Origin: SG8-38 sp963786865
GTDB taxonomy: Bacteria > Myxococcota_A > Polyangia > Polyangiales > Houyiibacteriaceae
Assembly (NCBI GenBank): GCA_963786865.1
Contig: CAWBAV010000006.1
Coordinates: 310,001 to 374,000, forward strand
Length of the DNA stretch: 64,000 nucleotides
Direction: 5' to 3'
Shown: positions 10,797 through 18,022 of the stretch, one piece after another
Layout: every line of letters starts with the position of its first letter
Position numbering within the stretch: position 1 is the stretch's first letter
The notes under the pieces: model-generated
What the model was told of the DNA's origin: nothing
The model's input: the letters and a program-made list of their open reading frames with translations, nothing else
The model's database searches: none
Made by a program: the position numbers and the translations under genes

Positions 10797-11276
10797 GTGA
10801 ACGTCCGCGTACATTCTTTTTCGATTTACGCACTAGGGGCCGCTTTGCTCGGGCCATCCTCCCTGGGACTTGCGCAGGCCGCCCGATCCACGGAAGCACC
10901 ACGATCGTCGATCGCGTACGCAGGGGATGAGCTCGCCTTTACGTCGACCACCGAGGACGTCGAGCATTCGCTGCATCGAGCCACGAAGAAGGTTCGCCGT
11001 GCCGGTGTTGGCCTAGGACTGTCGCTGGCGGCTGTTCCGGTGGGCGCCGCTCTGATCACGAAAGGCATGCAACGGAGTGTCGCTGCCTCTGCCGACGACG
11101 GTGACGCAATGCTCCTCGCCGGAATGGTGACGGCGATCGGCGGCTTGGTCGGAGTCGTCGCGAGCGGCGCGGTTCTCGCCCCGGCCCGGCGAGACAAACG
11201 CCGTCTCCAAATGGCCCTCGCACCTACGACCCTGCGCCTCGGACCCGGCTCTGTAGCGATTGCCCATCGGTTCTAA
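10797..11276 (+). CDS. hypothetical exported or membrane protein
   Basis: 159 residues from a GTG start. The N-terminus resembles a signal peptide (FSIYALGAALLGPSSLGLAQA). A mid-protein basic segment (HRATKKVRRAGVG) is followed by two hydrophobic stretches, GLSLAAVPVGAALI and AMLLAGMVTAIGGLVGVVASGAVL, then a short basic tail. I do not recognise a family. Composition is normal for the region and both ends are clean, so it is probably real. It lies between two repeat-bearing intergenic spacers. Confidence 0.55.
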   Translation: MNVRVHSFSIYALGAALLGPSSLGLAQAARSTEAPRSSIAYAGDELAFTSTTEDVEHSLHRATKKVRRAGVGLGLSLAAVPVGAALITKGMQRSVAASADDGDAMLLAGMVTAIGGLVGVVASGAVLAPARRDKRRLQMALAPTTLRLGPGSVAIAHRF

Positions 11277-11315
11277 ACGGCGGCAGTGTCTCTGAGTCGA
11301 TATCTACGTAGGGGA

Positions 11316-11421
11316 GCGGCTCGGGATGGGCAGCACAGCGATTGGGCGGGAGGCGAGACGTACGGAGTCGTAGAGAGACGGCCGAGCGGGCCCCAATCGC
11401 GAGCACGCCCGTCGCGAGCCG
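11316..11421. repeat. 106-bp hairpin repeat, copy 1
   Basis: Differs from copy 2 (12644-12749) at only three positions and lies in the same orientation. The ends form an imperfect terminal inverted repeat: CGGCTCGGGATGGGC at the left against CGGCTCGCGACGGGC in the reverse complement of the right, 13 of 15. An inner pair (GCGATTGGG / CCCAATCGC) extends the stem. The size and ends resemble a MITE or REP/BIME-type element. It fills most of the 241-base spacer 11277-11517. Confidence 0.8.
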
Positions 11422-11517
11422 CCCCCCGGTGTGAAGCATGACGTTCGACCCGTTGGACCTGGGAATTCTTTACCCGTGGCTCGGTTTGTTCGACACTTCG
11501 CCCCAAGGAGAGCCTCG

Positions 11518-11769
11518 ATGGGAATCGTTTCGTGGATTGTGTTCGGATTGATCGCTGGCTTGCTGGCCAAGTTCATCATGCCGGGCGATGACTCGGGTGG
11601 CTTCATCAAGACGACCGTGATCGGTGTCGTGGGCGCGCTCATCGGCGGCTACATCGGCACGCGGCTCGGCTTCGGCACCGTCACCGGATTCAACCTGCGC
11701 AGTCTCGCGATCGCCAGCGCAGGAGCGCTGATCGTGTTGTGGGTCTATCGGTTGGTGAAGAAGAACTGA
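11518..11769 (+). CDS. GlsB/YeaQ/YmgE family membrane protein (transglycosylase-associated)
   Basis: 83-residue protein with three predicted transmembrane helices. It starts MGIVSWIVFGLIAGLLAKFIMPG and carries the GLIAG-LAK...MPGDD and GAxIGGYIG glycine patterns of the family, often stress-inducible in other bacteria. ATG 11518 has an AAGGAG Shine-Dalgarno eight bases upstream; an in-frame upstream extension lacks conservation. It sits between repeat copy 1 and hexamer array 3. Confidence 0.85.
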   Translation: MGIVSWIVFGLIAGLLAKFIMPGDDSGGFIKTTVIGVVGALIGGYIGTRLGFGTVTGFNLRSLAIASAGALIVLWVYRLVKKN

Positions 11770-11891
11770 GCCCCCCGCGCCCCGATCGTGCCAGCGCTAG
11801 CGCTAGCGCCAGTGGCAGTGTCAGCGTCAGTGTCAGCGCCAGTGCCAGAGATAGTGTCAGCGCCCACGTCCGTCTGACTCTTCTTTGTCAT
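11745..11891 (-). CDS. possible small ORF, 48 aa, diverging from the palindrome
   Basis: Opens MTKKSQTDVGADT after AAGGAG with six-base spacing, then runs through hexamer array 3, giving a T/A/D/G-rich low-complexity peptide, and ends antisense to the 3' end of the GlsB-like gene. The Shine-Dalgarno comes from the left arm of the palindrome at 11895-11969, the mirror of the arm serving the next gene. It could be a remnant of a duplicated gene start rather than an expressed gene. Confidence 0.25.
   Translation of the reverse strand: MTKKSQTDVGADTISGTGADTDADTATGASASAGTIGARGAQFFFTNR
11790..11861. repeat. GYCAGY hexanucleotide array 3
   Basis: Twelve hexamers beginning 21 bases after the GlsB-like stop. 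It is preceded by CGATCGTG, the same octamer that precedes array 5. Confidence 0.75.
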
Positions 11892-11894
11892 CGC

Positions 11895-11969
11895 GATCTC
11901 CTTTTCGCCTGTGTCTGGGGTCGGGCTTCGCCCTTTCGGGGAACCCCACACCCAGGCGAAAAGGAGATC
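11895..11969. promoter_or_regulatory. 26-bp palindrome sequestering a Shine-Dalgarno
   Basis: Arms 11895-11920 and 11944-11969 are complementary at 24 of 26 positions around a 23-base loop that itself contains GGGC-TTC-GCCC. The right arm contains AAGGAG (11961-11966), the ribosome-binding site of the gene starting at 11974, so in RNA it would be buried in a strong stem. The left arm presents an identical Shine-Dalgarno facing the other way. Confidence 0.75.
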
Positions 11970-11973
11970 ACTC

Positions 11974-12300
11974 ATGCGACTCATCATTCAGCAACGGGCG
12001 CTCGAGGCAGCACGCGGGCTTCGGCAGGTGATGCCGGTCATCAAGAAGCGGGACCGGTCGCTCTTCGATCAGATCCATCGGGCGATGAATAGCGTCGTGC
12101 TCAACATCGCGGAGGCTGAAGGAAACGATCCCGGCACGGCCAAGGCGCGCTTCGCGTCGGCCTGCGGGTCCGCCAAAGAAGTGCGGGCCGGCATCCAACT
12201 TGGAGTTGCATACGGCTACTTCCCGAGCGCAACAGTGAAATCCGTCGACACCGCGCTCGACGAAGTCTGCGCGATGTCGTGGCGGCTCTCGGGCCGCTAG
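11974..12300 (+). CDS. four-helix-bundle protein of the 23S rRNA intervening-sequence (S23) family
   Basis: 108 residues. LFDQIHRAMNSVVLNIAEAEGND followed by an alpha-helical body is the signature of the S23/TIGR02436 four-helix-bundle family, which also includes the Avd accessory protein of diversity-generating retroelements. No reverse transcriptase or rRNA gene is near, so neither context applies and the function is unknown. The start follows AAGGAG, which lies inside the palindrome stem. The surrounding 10.6-12.8 kb is a repeat island, suggesting the gene travels with the repeats. Confidence 0.75.
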   Translation: MRLIIQQRALEAARGLRQVMPVIKKRDRSLFDQIHRAMNSVVLNIAEAEGNDPGTAKARFASACGSAKEVRAGIQLGVAYGYFPSATVKSVDTALDEVCAMSWRLSGR

Positions 12301-12307
12301 ACACAGC

Positions 12308-12327
12308 CAAGGGCATCCGAGCCCTTG
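12308..12327 (+). terminator. hairpin after the four-helix-bundle gene
   Basis: CAAGGGC and GCCCTTG form a perfect 7-bp stem with a six-base loop, eight bases after the stop. No T tract follows. Confidence 0.4.
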
Positions 12328-12372
12328 TCCCCGAAGACCGCCGCTGTCCCCGCCACTGAAAGTGACGCGCGC

Positions 12373-12561
12373 AGGGGCACGGGCGAACGCGACGCGGGGT
12401 TCCGTCGAACGGCTCGGCTTGCAATTGTGGTCGGATGCACTGGAGGGGTTGGACCACGCAAGCCTCGCCTCGGCGCTCACGCCAATCGGAGGTGGTTGCT
12501 CGCTTGCCGATTGTCATTCGCGACGTCGACTCCACCCCAGATCGCGTTCGCCCGTGCCCCT
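12373..12561. repeat. 190-bp element with perfect 20-bp inverted ends
   Basis: 12373-12392 and 12542-12561 are exact reverse complements over 20 bases, with weaker inverted similarity continuing inward. The interior has no convincing ORF. It may be a MITE-like element or specify a structured RNA. The gene-free stretch 12301-12774 holds this element, hexamer array 4, hairpin repeat copy 2 and array 5. Confidence 0.6.
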
Positions 12562-12567
12562 CCGTAC

Positions 12568-12609
12568 GGCAGTGTCACTCGCAGCGGCAGCGGCAGCGGC
12601 AGCGGCAGG
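12568..12609. repeat. GGCAGC-type hexanucleotide array 4
   Basis: Seven hexamers (GGCAGT, GTCACT, CGCAGC, then GGCAGC repeats and GGCAGG), a variant of the GYCAGY arrays. It abuts the right end of the 190-bp element. Confidence 0.65.
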
Positions 12610-12643
12610 GCCCGCGCGCGTGCATCGACGCGTACAAAGGAGG

Positions 12644-12749
12644 GCGGCTCGGGATGGGCAGCACAGCGATTGGGCGGGAGGCTAGACGTACGGAGTCGTA
12701 AAGAGACGGCCGAGCGGGACCCAATCGCGAGCACGCCCGTCGCGAGCCG
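12644..12749. repeat. 106-bp hairpin repeat, copy 2
   Basis: Second direct copy, 103 of 106 positions identical to copy 1 at 11316-11421. The two copies flank the segment carrying the GlsB-like and four-helix-bundle genes. Confidence 0.8.
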
Positions 12750-12761
12750 TCCTCCGATCGT

Positions 12762-12779
12762 GCCAGTGCCAGTGTCAGT
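12762..12779. repeat. GYCAGY hexanucleotide array 5
   Basis: Three hexamers (GCCAGT, GCCAGT, GTCAGT) preceded by CGATCGT. The final unit contains the stop codon of the cstA-like gene on the minus strand (12775-12777). Confidence 0.65.
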
Positions 12780-14508
12780 GAACCGCGCCTTGCTCGGTCC
12801 GTTGGATCCGGCGCAGCGCGAGGACGCCTTCCACGATCATCCAGAGCAGCAAGACGAGAAGAAGCGAGGCGAGGGCGGCGAGTGGGGCGTTTCCTTCTGC
12901 GAGGAAGTCTTGCAGCTTTGCGAAGAGCGCGAGGCCAGCGACCGGCATGACCAGCGCCATGGGGATGACCAGCGGCCATACCGGACGCTTTCGTGCGAGG
13001 AAGTAGAGGGCCAGCGTCATCAGGGTGAGCGCGGCTAGAAGTTGATTGCTTGCGCCAAAGATCGGCCAGAGCACCCATCCGACGGCCTTGGCTTGGCCGG
13101 TGCTCGGGTCGGGGGTTTCGGCGATCGCCAAGTACATCGCGGGCACGACGGCGATGATCGTGGCGATGTACGGATTGGTGAGCGGCTTGAACCGGATGAC
13201 TGCTCCGATCTCGCTGAGGATGAAGCGCTGAATGCGAGCGGCCGTGTCGAGTGAGGTGGCTGCGAAGGCGATCACCAGGACCGCCATCAAGGTGCGCGCG
13301 AGCTCCGGAGACAAGCCGACTGCTTCTAGGAACGCGCCGCCACCGAGTACGAACGCGGCGGCCTTGTTGCCGCCCGCGTGCGCCCAGCTGTCGTAGTAGA
13401 TCGCCCAGCTGAGATCATCGACCGCGCCTTGGCCCGGCAAGGCGCAGGCGCCGACCAAGCCGATGCCGGCGACGGCGGCAAGCGTGGCCGCGAGCGCGAG
13501 CGACCCTTCACCGAGCATGCCGCCGTATCCGATCATGCGGGCGTCCGATAGTCGATCGATTTGCTTCGAGGTCGTTCCGGCTGCGACCAGGCCGTGAAAC
13601 CCGCTGATCGCGCCGCACGCGATGGTGACGAAGAGAATGGGAAAGATCGAAGGCGCCCCAGCTTCTGGGCTACGGTAGATCGGTGCGTCGAACTCCGGGT
13701 GAGCGATGAGAACGCCCAGAAAGAGAAGACCCAGACCGACGAAAAGCTGATGGCTGTTGATGTAGTCGCGCGGTTGAAGAAGCAGCCAGACCGGCAGAAG
13801 ACTCGCGATGGCCGAATACACCAAGAGGAAGAAGATCCAGCCCGTCGTTGCCGTGTGCTTGTCGACGCCCATCGCGACGAAGTCGATGGGGACTTTGGTA
13901 CCCACCCAGACGAAGATGTAGAGCACGATGAGGGCGATCACCGACGGCCAGAGGATCTTCACGCGGCGCTTGTAGATGAGCCAACCGATCAGGAGGGCCA
14001 CGATGATCTGGATGTTGATCGGAATGACGCTGGCCGGCTCACTCACGAAGAGGCCGGCAATCGCCATCGCGAAGACCGCAAGAACGAGCCAAATCAGTAC
14101 CAGCACGAAGCACATGAACAGAATCCGCGCGCGTCCGCTCACCGTCTTTGCGGTGATGTCCGCGATCGAACGACCCTTTTCGCGCACGCTCACGACCACC
14201 GCGCCGAAGTCGTGCGCGGCGCCCATGAAGATCGTGCCGAGAACCACCCACGCGAGGGCCGGGCCCCATCCCCAATAGGCCGCCACACAGGGGCCGATGA
14301 TCGGCGCAGCGCCCGCGACCGAAGTGAAGTGGTGTCCGAACAGGATGGCCCGTTGCGTTGGCACGAAGTCCAGCCCGTCCTCGAGCTCATGGGCGGGCGT
14401 GATCAGGTCCTCTTGGTCCTGGTAGATCCGCTCGCCGAGGAATCGCGCGTAGAAGCGGTATGCGACCAGGAATGCACCGAGGATCAGAGCTGCGGCCAAG
14501 GCTGCCAT
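12775..14508 (-). CDS. cstA: carbon starvation protein CstA family transporter
   Basis: 577-residue membrane protein with many helices, shorter than E. coli CstA (about 700). GHHFTSVAGAAPIIGPCVAAYWGWGPA near residue 55 and the DFGAVVVSVREKGRSIADIT loop are diagnostic of CstA/BtsT transporters, which take up peptides or pyruvate. GFHGLVAAGTTSKQI and ASNQLLAALTL are further family motifs. The substrate here cannot be decided. The gene diverges from dapA; its stop lies inside repeat array 5. Confidence 0.9.
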   Translation of the reverse strand: MAALAAALILGAFLVAYRFYARFLGERIYQDQEDLITPAHELEDGLDFVPTQRAILFGHHFTSVAGAAPIIGPCVAAYWGWGPALAWVVLGTIFMGAAHDFGAVVVSVREKGRSIADITAKTVSGRARILFMCFVLVLIWLVLAVFAMAIAGLFVSEPASVIPINIQIIVALLIGWLIYKRRVKILWPSVIALIVLYIFVWVGTKVPIDFVAMGVDKHTATTGWIFFLLVYSAIASLLPVWLLLQPRDYINSHQLFVGLGLLFLGVLIAHPEFDAPIYRSPEAGAPSIFPILFVTIACGAISGFHGLVAAGTTSKQIDRLSDARMIGYGGMLGEGSLALAATLAAVAGIGLVGACALPGQGAVDDLSWAIYYDSWAHAGGNKAAAFVLGGGAFLEAVGLSPELARTLMAVLVIAFAATSLDTAARIQRFILSEIGAVIRFKPLTNPYIATIIAVVPAMYLAIAETPDPSTGQAKAVGWVLWPIFGASNQLLAALTLMTLALYFLARKRPVWPLVIPMALVMPVAGLALFAKLQDFLAEGNAPLAALASLLLVLLLWMIVEGVLALRRIQRTEQGAVH

Positions 14509-14579
14509 TTGTCGCGTTGGTGGGCTTTTTTCCGATTCTGGTCAAGCACAATCCCGCTTTCCTTTGCGAGGAAAAACGC

Positions 14580-14585
14580 TAAGGT
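14580..14585 (+). promoter_or_regulatory. -10 element of a predicted leaderless promoter (dapA)
   Basis: TAAGGT ends six bases before ATG 14592; no Shine-Dalgarno. Confidence 0.5.
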
Positions 14586-14591
14586 CCGGGC

Positions 14592-15653
14592 ATGAGTGGG
14601 ACCTTCCGACCCCATGGTCTCTGGACTGCCCTTGCGACGCCCTTCTCGGCGGACCAGCAGGTCGACTACGGCGCGCTGCGCCGCTTGATCGAATTTCAAG
14701 TGAACGAGGGCGTCGATGGCGTCGTTCCCTGCGGCACGACCGGCGAGTCCCCGACGCTTTCGTGGCAAGAACACGACGCGATCGTCACTGCCGCGGTGCG
14801 CACGGTCGAAGGTCGAGCCGGCGTGCTCGCTGGCGCCGGGAGCAACAACACCGAGGAGGCGATTCACGCGACCCGCCAGGCCAAGGAGCTCGGGGCCACG
14901 GCTGCTTTGCTCGTGGACTGTTACTACAACGGGCCATCGAGCCTCGAGCTGCGAACCGAATACTACGAACGAATCCTTGCGGGCGTTGCGGACATACCGC
15001 TCGTTCCTTACGTGATTCCAGGGCGCAGCGGTTGCGAGCTCTCGGCCGCTGATCTGGCCATCCTGCACCTCAACGACCCGCAGCGAGTGCCCGCGGTGAA
15101 GCAAGCGACCGGCGATCTCGATCGCATGCGGATGGATCGCACGCTCGCAGGGCCGGGCCTGAGCATCCTCTCTGGTGACGACGAGCTCACGCTCACCATG
15201 ATGCGCGACGAAGGCATTCGCGCGAGTGGCCTGATCAGCGTGATGTCGAACATCGCGCCGAGGGCGATTGGTTCGATGGTTCGGGCGCAGGTTGCCGCAG
15301 ATCTCGATGAGACCGAGCGGCTCGCCCAAGTGCTGGCCCCGCTCTTCAGGGTGGTGACCTGCTCGGTGACCGCAGTGCGAACGCTTCCAAATGGGCAAGG
15401 CGTCGAGGTTACCGACAGGTTCCGGAACCCGGTGCCGGTGAAGACCATGATGGCGGGGCTTGGAATGCTGCCCTCGGGGAAAAGGCCACCGCTCGGGCGC
15501 ATGAGCGTCGCGGCCGTCGCGCAATGCAGGGCCGCGCTCCGCGAAGTGCACGCGGCCGACCCGGGGATTCTGGGCCCGATCGAAAAGGCGTTCGACGTGC
15601 GCATCGGTCAATGCCTCGCGGACGATGTGAGGTGGTCGGCGCTCGCGCGTTGA
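14592..15653 (+). CDS. dapA: dihydrodipicolinate synthase family protein
   Basis: Predicted Schiff-base aldolase condensing pyruvate with aspartate semialdehyde for lysine/diaminopimelate synthesis. 353 residues, about 60 longer than usual, with the surplus mostly at the C-terminus. Catalytic features are intact: PCGTTGESPTL (Thr pair), YYN, YVIPGRSG (substrate Arg) and AVKQATGD (Schiff-base Lys). dapB lies 4.6 kb downstream, which supports the lysine role, but sequence alone does not exclude related N-acetylneuraminate-lyase-like aldolases. pyrD follows after six bases. Confidence 0.8.
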   Translation: MSGTFRPHGLWTALATPFSADQQVDYGALRRLIEFQVNEGVDGVVPCGTTGESPTLSWQEHDAIVTAAVRTVEGRAGVLAGAGSNNTEEAIHATRQAKELGATAALLVDCYYNGPSSLELRTEYYERILAGVADIPLVPYVIPGRSGCELSAADLAILHLNDPQRVPAVKQATGDLDRMRMDRTLAGPGLSILSGDDELTLTMMRDEGIRASGLISVMSNIAPRAIGSMVRAQVAADLDETERLAQVLAPLFRVVTCSVTAVRTLPNGQGVEVTDRFRNPVPVKTMMAGLGMLPSGKRPPLGRMSVAAVAQCRAALREVHAADPGILGPIEKAFDVRIGQCLADDVRWSALAR

Positions 15654-15659
15654 GGGACC

Positions 15660-16703
15660 GTGTACAAGACACTGATTCGCCCGCTCCTGTACCTGCTGCC
15701 TGCAGAAACCGCCCATCATCTCGCGATTGCGTGCTTGCGATTTCTCGGTTGGATTCCTGGAGCGCTCAGGTTGATGCGCCGGGTGTTTCACGGAAGCGAC
15801 GGGGCGTCGTCCGTAGAGGCACTAGGTCTCCGCTTTCCGAATCCCATCGGCCTGGCGGCGGGCTTCGACAAGGATGCGATCGCTTACGAGACCCTCGGAG
15901 CGATGGGCTTCGGGTTCGTCGAGGTGGGAACGCTCACCGGCGAGCCTCAGCCCGGCAATCCGAGGCCTCGTTTGTTTCGACTTCCGAAAGACCGAGCGCT
16001 GGTGAATCGAATGGGCTTCAACAACGAAGGTTCTGCGAGCGCGGTGGCTCGACTTCAGCGGCCGCACGAGACGATTGTCGGCGTGAACATCGGCAAGACG
16101 AAACGCGTCGCCGAAGACGAGGCGATCGAAGACTACGTCGCGAGCGCGAAGCGGGTGGGGCCGTACGCCGACTACCTGGCGGTGAACGTGAGCTCGCCCA
16201 ACACGCCCGGCCTTCGCAACCTTCAGGCTACCGAGAGGCTACGCCCGCTCCTCGGCGCGGTTCGTGAAGCACTTAATGAAGTATCTCCCGGACGCCGGGT
16301 GCCACTGCTCGTCAAGATCGCCCCGGACTTGGCGGACGGAGACGTAGACGCGGTGGCCGACCTCGCAATCGCGCTCGGTCTCGATGGGATCATCGCCACC
16401 AACACGACGGTTTCGAGAGACGGTCTCGTGAGCAATGCCAATGACGTCGAGCGCTGCGGGGCTGGCGGCCTCAGTGGTCCAGCGCTGCGGGAACGCTCCC
16501 TCGAAGTGCTGCAAAGACTCCGCTCTAGAGTGGGTGACCGGCTGGTATTGATCTCAGTCGGCGGAATCGAATCCGTGGAAGACGCCCGGGAGCGCCTCGA
16601 ATCCGGCGCCACGCTCGTCCAAATCTACACCGCACTGGTCTACGAGGGCCCGTTCTTTCCGAAGCGACTAGCCATGGGTGTTGCCGATCTCGCTAGACGT
16701 TGA
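15660..16703 (+). CDS. pyrD: quinone-dependent dihydroorotate dehydrogenase (class 2)
   Basis: Oxidises dihydroorotate to orotate in pyrimidine synthesis, passing electrons to quinone at the membrane. 347 residues. The N-terminal extension (LIRPLLYLLPAETAHHLAI) is the membrane/quinone helix pair of class 2 enzymes. GLAAGFDKDA, NRMGFNNEG, NVSSPNTPGLR (Ser as catalytic base), KIAPDL and NTTVSR are in order. The GTG start lies six bases after the dapA stop, so the two are probably co-transcribed. It converges with the symporter gene. Confidence 0.95.
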   Translation: MYKTLIRPLLYLLPAETAHHLAIACLRFLGWIPGALRLMRRVFHGSDGASSVEALGLRFPNPIGLAAGFDKDAIAYETLGAMGFGFVEVGTLTGEPQPGNPRPRLFRLPKDRALVNRMGFNNEGSASAVARLQRPHETIVGVNIGKTKRVAEDEAIEDYVASAKRVGPYADYLAVNVSSPNTPGLRNLQATERLRPLLGAVREALNEVSPGRRVPLLVKIAPDLADGDVDAVADLAIALGLDGIIATNTTVSRDGLVSNANDVERCGAGGLSGPALRERSLEVLQRLRSRVGDRLVLISVGGIESVEDARERLESGATLVQIYTALVYEGPFFPKRLAMGVADLARR

Positions 16704-16714
16704 GCGCGCCTCCG

Positions 16715-17977
16715 CTATTCGCCGGCGTCGACGACGGCGGCAGCGATCGCATCCGACCAGACGTTGACCGTCGTGCGGCACATGTCGAGGATGCGGTCGA
16801 CCGCGAGAATCAGTGCGACGGCGCTGGTCGGTAACCCTACCGCGTTGAGGACCACGACCATCATGACCATGCCTGCGTGCGGGATGCCCGCTGCGCCGAT
16901 GCTGGCGAGCAAAGCCGTGAACGCGACGAGGGCTTGCTGGGTGAAGCTGAGGTCGATGCCGTAGACCTGGGCGATGAAAAGGACCGCCACGGCTTCGTAG
17001 AGCGCCGTGCCGTCCATGTTGATCGTCGCGCCGAGAGGAAGCACGAAGGAGGCGACCTGAGGCCTGACGCCTGCCCGTTCGACGTTCTCCATCGTGAGGG
17101 GAAGGGTGCCGTTGCTCGAAGCGGTGCTGAAGGCGGTTACCAGCGCGGTAGTGAGTGTGCGCGCGTACGCGATCGGCGAGCGGCCGGTGCGAACCTTGAG
17201 GATCAGCGGCAGCGTGATCGCGGCGTGAATGACGAGACCGATGAAGACGGTGAGCACGTACCAGCCGAGGACCTGAAACGCCGCAGGCCCCTTGCCGGCT
17301 GCGGCATAGAGCGTGAAGCCAAAGACCCCGATCGGTGCGAACTTCACGACGGCGAGGGTCATCTGCATCATCACGTCGAATAGGCCCGAGAAAAATCGTC
17401 GCACGACGCTTGCGTCCTTCGAGCCTTCGCGGTGCTCGGCCATGCTGATGAAGACGCCGATCAGAAGTGCGAAGAAGATCACCGGCAACATATCGCCTTC
17501 GGTTGCCGCGGCGAGAGGGTTCTTCGGGATCAAACCCTCGAGTTGTTCCCAGAGGACCAGACCGATCCCTTTCGGTTCCTCAGCCAGAAGCGCTCCGGTC
17601 GCCGCGCCTTCTTCCAGAAGGGCGAGCTCGGCCCCATCGCCGGGTCGGATGATGTTCACCATCACCATGCCGGTCACGATCGCAATGAAGCTGGTCGAAA
17701 GATAGAACCCGATCGCGCGTCCGCCGATGGAGCCGAGGGTCCGAAGGTCGCCCATCCCGGTCACGCCGGTGATCAGCGATGAGATGATCAGAGGAACGAC
17801 CAGCATCTGCAGAAGCCGAAGAAAGAGGTCTCCGATCGCCTTCCCGACCATGGCCACATTCCCGATGATGCTCGCGTCGACCATACCTTGGCCGCCTGCC
17901 CAGTTGAGCGTGAGCCCGAGGGCGGCGCCTAGACTCATGGCGATCAGGATCCAATGATGGAGTTGCAGTCGTTTCAC
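16715..17977 (-). CDS. dicarboxylate/amino acid:cation symporter (GltP/DctA family)
   Basis: 420-residue sodium- or proton-coupled transporter of the DAACS family. Eight-helix core; the hairpin serine-rich motif TAFSTASSNGTLPLTM, the LPLGATINMDGTALYE motif of helix 7, the GIPHAGMVMM hairpin and DRILDMCRTTVNVWSD in helix 8 are present. The Asp and Arg of the last motif suggest an acidic substrate such as glutamate or aspartate. The GTG start has TAATGC ending six bases upstream and no Shine-Dalgarno. Confidence 0.9.
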   Translation of the reverse strand: MKRLQLHHWILIAMSLGAALGLTLNWAGGQGMVDASIIGNVAMVGKAIGDLFLRLLQMLVVPLIISSLITGVTGMGDLRTLGSIGGRAIGFYLSTSFIAIVTGMVMVNIIRPGDGAELALLEEGAATGALLAEEPKGIGLVLWEQLEGLIPKNPLAAATEGDMLPVIFFALLIGVFISMAEHREGSKDASVVRRFFSGLFDVMMQMTLAVVKFAPIGVFGFTLYAAAGKGPAAFQVLGWYVLTVFIGLVIHAAITLPLILKVRTGRSPIAYARTLTTALVTAFSTASSNGTLPLTMENVERAGVRPQVASFVLPLGATINMDGTALYEAVAVLFIAQVYGIDLSFTQQALVAFTALLASIGAAGIPHAGMVMMVVVLNAVGLPTSAVALILAVDRILDMCRTTVNVWSDAIAAAVVDAGE

Positions 17978-17983
17978 GGGCGC

Positions 17984-17989
17984 GCATTA
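17984..17989 (-). promoter_or_regulatory. -10 element of a predicted leaderless promoter (symporter)
   Basis: On the minus strand TAATGC ends six bases before GTG 17977. It diverges from the tyrA element 22 bases away. Confidence 0.45.
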
Positions 17990-18010
17990 TGCGGACGCCT
18001 AGGTTCGATG

Positions 18011-18016
18011 TAAAAC
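18011..18016 (+). promoter_or_regulatory. -10 element of a predicted leaderless promoter (tyrA)
   Basis: TAAAAC ends six bases before ATG 18023. Confidence 0.45.
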
Positions 18017-18022
18017 CAAGCC

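Noticed and set aside
11974..12300. Four-helix-bundle gene as the Avd gene of a diversity-generating retroelement
   Set aside because: No reverse transcriptase, template repeat or adenine-mutagenised variable repeat is visible in the window.
11974..12300. Four-helix-bundle gene as a 23S rRNA intervening sequence
   Set aside because: No rRNA gene is present on either side.
10616..12779. Hexamer arrays as a CRISPR array
   Set aside because: Six-base units without spacers; no cas genes nearby.
12325..13038. Open frame of 237 codons over the repeat island and the cstA 3' end
   Set aside because: Arg/Gly-rich, runs through repeats and antisense to cstA, with no Shine-Dalgarno and no family similarity.
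14484..15791. 435-codon minus-strand ORF over dapA
   Set aside because: Entirely antisense to dapA and the pyrD start; His/Arg-rich composition typical of GC-rich shadow frames.
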